Below are positions 13,806 to 15,995 of a stretch of 15,995 bases of DNA, one piece after another. The position numbers were made by a program, and so were the translations under genes. Location of the stretch: contig JAYWAM010000145.1 of assembly GCA_043782425.1 (NCBI GenBank), forward strand, positions 1-15,995. Reading direction: 5' to 3'. Source of the DNA: JAYWAM01 sp043782425. GTDB lineage: Bacteria > Pseudomonadota > Gammaproteobacteria > Burkholderiales > Usitatibacteraceae. A model generated the notes under the pieces. It did no database searches. It saw only the letters and a list, made by a program, of their open reading frames with translations, and had not been told where the DNA came from. How positions within the stretch are numbered: the first letter of the stretch is position 1; every line of letters begins with the position of its first letter.

Positions 13806-14656
13806 TGCAGCGGCGAGCGATACATCCACTCCAGTGTTGCACGCAACGGCGGAGTGTCCCATTCGCCAATGATGCTGCGCAGGCGCTCGGCGGAACCCTG
13901 TAGCGAACGCACCTCATGTGCCCGCACGAAAGATGGATTGACCTTCACCTCGATGTCGTAACCCGCGATCTCCTCCACCATCGTAAGCACCTCTCGCAAG
14001 GAATGTGTTCTGCCGGAGCAGACATTGATAGTCTCGCCAACCGGGCAAGCCTGGACAAGCCTGCGATAAGCATTCGCCACCGCGCGGACATCGCTAAAAT
14101 CTCGAAATACGTCGAGATTACCCAGCTCGATTAACGTCGCTTTGCGCTGAAAATGTCTCACAATCTTGGGCAGCAAGAATGTGTCGGATTGTCCGACCCC
14201 GGTGTAGTTGAAGGGCCGGGTAATGACAATCGGCAGCCGGTCGAACCACAGGCGCGCCATATACTCCATAGCCAATTTGCTGACCGCATAGTCATTCGCC
14301 GGATTCGGTAATGCTGATTCGTGCAACACTCCCTCTGTGGAATTGCCGTAAACATTTGCACTGCTGGCCAGCAATACGCACTCCACGTTGTGCGCCTGCG
14401 TCGCCACGGCCTCGAGCAAATTTCGCGTTCCCATCAGATTTACCCGATAGAAAGCATTGGCATCGCCATGCCCCACGAAAGAAATAGCCGCCAAGTGAAT
14501 AACAGCCTCTGGCTGAAGGGACTGCACATCCTTCATTACGGCTTCTGGATTGGTGAGATCGGCTTTTAAGCCGACCACATCATGATTGTGTTCTTCCAGC
14601 TCTCGTTGCACATAGTGCCCGGTAAACCCATCCAGTCCGGTAACCAGTACACGCAT
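13802..14656 (-). CDS. rmd: GDP-6-deoxy-D-lyxo-4-hexulose reductase (GDP-D-rhamnose synthesis)
   Basis: 284 residues from ATG 14656. Extended SDR: Rossmann GxxGxxG at TGLDGFTG (G7, G10, G13), IHLAAISFVG (53-62), LLASSANVYGN (95-105) with the catalytic Ser region, and the YxxxK pair Y123/K127 in NDYAVSKLAMEY. RPFNYTGVGQSDTFLLPKIV follows, as in RMD proteins. It would reduce the 4-keto product of Gmd to GDP-D-rhamnose with NAD(P)H in the cytosol. Alternatives from the same branch are GDP-6-deoxy-D-talose synthase (the other epimer) or, less likely, GDP-fucose synthase, which also needs an epimerase activity. It starts one base after the gmd stop and overlaps the wbpY-like start by ATGA, so it is tightly coupled. 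The family call is firm; the D-rhamnose product is the likeliest given the neighbours. Confidence 0.8.
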   Translation of the reverse strand: MRVLVTGLDGFTGHYVQRELEEHNHDVVGLKADLTNPEAVMKDVQSLQPEAVIHLAAISFVGHGDANAFYRVNLMGTRNLLEAVATQAHNVECVLLASSANVYGNSTEGVLHESALPNPANDYAVSKLAMEYMARLWFDRLPIVITRPFNYTGVGQSDTFLLPKIVRHFQRKATLIELGNLDVFRDFSDVRAVANAYRRLVQACPVGETINVCSGRTHSLREVLTMVEEIAGYDIEVKVNPSFVRAHEVRSLQGSAERLRSIIGEWDTPPLRATLEWMYRSPLQ

Positions 14657-14657
14657 G

Positions 14658-15698
14658 TCAGAACGAAAAGCCTTGCTGGTTGCGCCGCAAATCAGCTTCG
14701 ACCATCATCTGGCACAACTGCTCCAATGTGGTCTTCGGCTCCCAGCCTAATTTTGCTTTAGCTTTGGCGGGGTTGCCGATCAGCAACTCTACCTCGGCCG
14801 GTCGGTAGAACTTGGGATTGATGCGCACTACTATTTTGCCCGTACCGGTATCAATAGCGGTTTCATTTTCACCCGAGCCTTTAAACTCGATCCTAATGCC
14901 AGCACCCTTGAACGCCATACGCACGAAGTCGCGTACTGTTTCGCATCGATTGGTGGCCAGCACGAAAGTGTCCGGCTCTTCCGCTTGCAACATTCGCCAC
15001 ATGCCCTCTACATATTCTTTGGCGAAGCCCCAGTCGCGTTTGGCGTCCAGATTCCCCAGCTCCACGCAATCCTGTTTTCCGAGCTTGATCTTCGCCACAG
15101 CATCAGTGATCTTGCGGGTCACAAATTCCAAGCCACGCAATGGCGACTCATGATTGAACAAAATGCCGCTGGCGCCGAAGATGCCGTAACTCTCACGATA
15201 ATTTATCGTCATCCAATGCGCATAGAGTTTAGCAATGCCATAGGGGCTACGCGGATAGAAGGGCGTGTCCTCAACTTGCGGAATGGTCTGGACTTTGCCG
15301 AACATTTCCGATGTGCTGGCTTGATAGAAGCGGATCTTCGGGTTGACTATGCGTATCCCTTCCAAGAGACTCACTGCGCCAAGTCCGGTGATTTGTGCTG
15401 TCGTTGTCGGCTGCTCAAACGAGACGCTAACAAAGCTTTGGGCGGCCAGGTTATAAACCTCGGTCACGCCAGTCTCCTCCAGCATACGGATGCTGCAACC
15501 TATGTCGGTCAAGTCATATTCGATCAAGTTTAGATTGGGATGCGAGGCAACCCCGAGTTCCTCGATACGCCAGAAATTGACCGAACTGGTGCGCCGGTAC
15601 GCGCCGTAAACTGTATAGCCCTTGTCGAGCAGGAGCTGGGCAAGATAGGCGCCATCCTGGCCGGTGATGCCGGTGATGAGTGCTTTTTTTATTGACAT
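14658..15698 (-). CDS. gmd: GDP-mannose 4,6-dehydratase
   Basis: 346 residues from ATG 15698 (MSIKKALITGITGQDGAYLA); the frame continues upstream to a GTG at 15734 but the family begins at this Met. GxxGxxG at G10, G13, G16. The catalytic set is T129 and E131 in ASTSEMFGK, with Y153 and K157 in YPRSPYGIAKLYAHW. Substrate and cofactor signatures NLAAQSFV (83-90), LFNHESPLRG, VTRKITDAVA, GNLDAKRDWGFA and FYRPAEVELLIGNPAKA are all present, as in bacterial GMD of the usual ~340-370 residues. It converts GDP-D-mannose to GDP-4-keto-6-deoxy-D-mannose, the first committed step toward GDP-D-rhamnose, GDP-L-fucose or GDP-talose. The RBS is weak. It follows a decayed glycosyltransferase stub and heads the gmd-rmd-wbpY-wbpZ series. 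Confidence 0.95.
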   Translation of the reverse strand: MSIKKALITGITGQDGAYLAQLLLDKGYTVYGAYRRTSSVNFWRIEELGVASHPNLNLIEYDLTDIGCSIRMLEETGVTEVYNLAAQSFVSVSFEQPTTTAQITGLGAVSLLEGIRIVNPKIRFYQASTSEMFGKVQTIPQVEDTPFYPRSPYGIAKLYAHWMTINYRESYGIFGASGILFNHESPLRGLEFVTRKITDAVAKIKLGKQDCVELGNLDAKRDWGFAKEYVEGMWRMLQAEEPDTFVLATNRCETVRDFVRMAFKGAGIRIEFKGSGENETAIDTGTGKIVVRINPKFYRPAEVELLIGNPAKAKAKLGWEPKTTLEQLCQMMVEADLRRNQQGFSF

Positions 15699-15714
15699 GG
15701 TTTTAACTTTTCGT

Positions 15715-15838
15715 TTACTTGCTTGAGTGTACACAATACGACAATAAGGCGCACATGCTCCATCTCATCATCTCGTAGCGCTCCCGACTCGCCTCTTCGT
15801 TGAAAGCATAGAGACAAGATACTGATGGTCTTGCGCAT
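15715..15838 (-). pseudogene. N-terminal stub of a family-2 glycosyltransferase, frameshifted
   Basis: Starting at ATG 15838, five bases after the upstream stop and with AAAGG before it, the frame reads MRKTISILSLCF. One extra base (the TTT of TGCTTTCAACGAAG) then shifts the frame; reading on in the corrected frame gives NEEASRERYEMMR. MxKTISIxxxCFNEE...YE is the classic start of DPM1/GtrB-like GT2 enzymes, which begin a Rossmann strand and then the NEE loop. The similarity ends at about 15760, with a stop at 15715-15717, just before gmd. GtrA-like proteins are often paired with such a GT2, which supports the call. It is a relic, with most of the gene deleted. Confidence 0.55.
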
Positions 15839-15843
15839 TTGAA

Positions 15844-15995
15844 CTAGCCTTTGAACACGTGAAACTTGAACAAAAAAAATGAGAATAGCGCAACCACAGG
15901 CAGACACAGAGCTTGTGCCAGGAGCGGCGCCGCGTCTGTTGCGGCCACAAGCTTGAAGAGTCCTGCATTGAACAAGTAGATAACGACATACGCTG
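15844..15995 (-). CDS. GtrA-like membrane protein, C-terminal end only
   Basis: The frame, first full codon at 15993, is open to the window edge and ends at TAG 15846-15844. It encodes 49 residues: AYVVIYLFNAGLFKLVAAT, then APLLAQALCLPVVALFSFFL, then FKFHVFKG. Two hydrophobic helices ending in SFxLxKFxVF match the C-terminus of the four-helix GtrA family, which usually reads ALxLPxVxLLSFLLNRFWVF. GtrA-type proteins are thought to move polyprenyl-phosphate sugars across the inner membrane for O-antigen, teichoic-acid or arabinogalactan modification. The N-terminal half lies outside the window. It is five bases upstream of the GT2 stub, a typical pairing. Identified from short sequence, hence moderate certainty. 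Confidence 0.6.
   Translation of the reverse strand, partial: AYVVIYLFNAGLFKLVAATDAAPLLAQALCLPVVALFSFFLFKFHVFKG

Noticed and set aside
14658..15734. Longer gmd start at GTG 15734
   Set aside because: The added 12 residues are not family-like, and MSIKKALITGITGQDG is the usual N-terminus.
15689..15907. Minus-strand 72-codon open frame upstream of gmd
   Set aside because: It joins an out-of-frame reading of GtrA codons to the GT2 stub; the two separate readings fit known families better.

Overview
The window looks like a chromosomal accessory region of a GC-rich Gram-negative bacterium, most likely a betaproteobacterium. This rests on Sec signal peptides, a common-polysaccharide (D-rhamnan-like) gene set, and dispersed inverted repeats of the ATTCCCGC-GAAA-GCGGGAAT type. 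The taxonomic call is an inference.

Bases 1-11370 hold a family of secreted right-handed parallel beta-helix proteins. One divergent member (A, 1-831) is on the minus strand and runs off the window. On the plus strand lie a 3' remnant (938-1042), then B (1628-2566), C (2637-3647), D (3917-4945), E (5022-6032), F (6070-7078, frameshifted), G (7353-8291) and, beyond an interrupting minus-strand gene, H (10246-11238). B-H share an almost constant N-terminal third: signal peptide, a CX5C pair, and a GGEIWMLDSANYNT block. They then fall into two C-terminal types. Type 1 (B, G, H, remnant) ends ...LGNNHIADNTT...LTPTALQ. Type 2 (C, D, E, F) ends ...SKVWASGNT...AGNNAVRNN...GTITVIATK. C and H are mosaics. 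Short type-2 tail vestiges lie downstream of two type-1 tails (1100-1129 and 11287-11313), a trace of 3' cassette replacement. The genes carry related hairpin terminators, and B, C and G share a leader with a conserved hairpin. Bases 1244-1484 carry four REP-like inverted repeats.

Bases 8328-10077 hold a minus-strand STAND/TPR regulator that lacks its DNA-binding and nucleotide-binding N-terminus. It is probably a relic cut off when array material arrived beside it; a plus-strand terminator sits at the break.

Bases 11398-15995 are a minus-strand polysaccharide operon. Read 5' to 3' it contains the end of a GtrA-like membrane protein, a decayed N-terminal stub of a family-2 glycosyltransferase, gmd, rmd, a wbpY-like and a wbpZ-like glycosyltransferase. 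Gmd and Rmd would turn GDP-mannose into GDP-D-rhamnose, and the two GT4 enzymes would build a D-rhamnose-containing glycan (A-band/common polysaccharide type). gmd-rmd are 1 bp apart and rmd-wbpY overlap by ATGA. The beta-helix array and this operon converge at about 11340-11400. Whether the beta-helix proteins act on the glycan cannot be settled from sequence alone.
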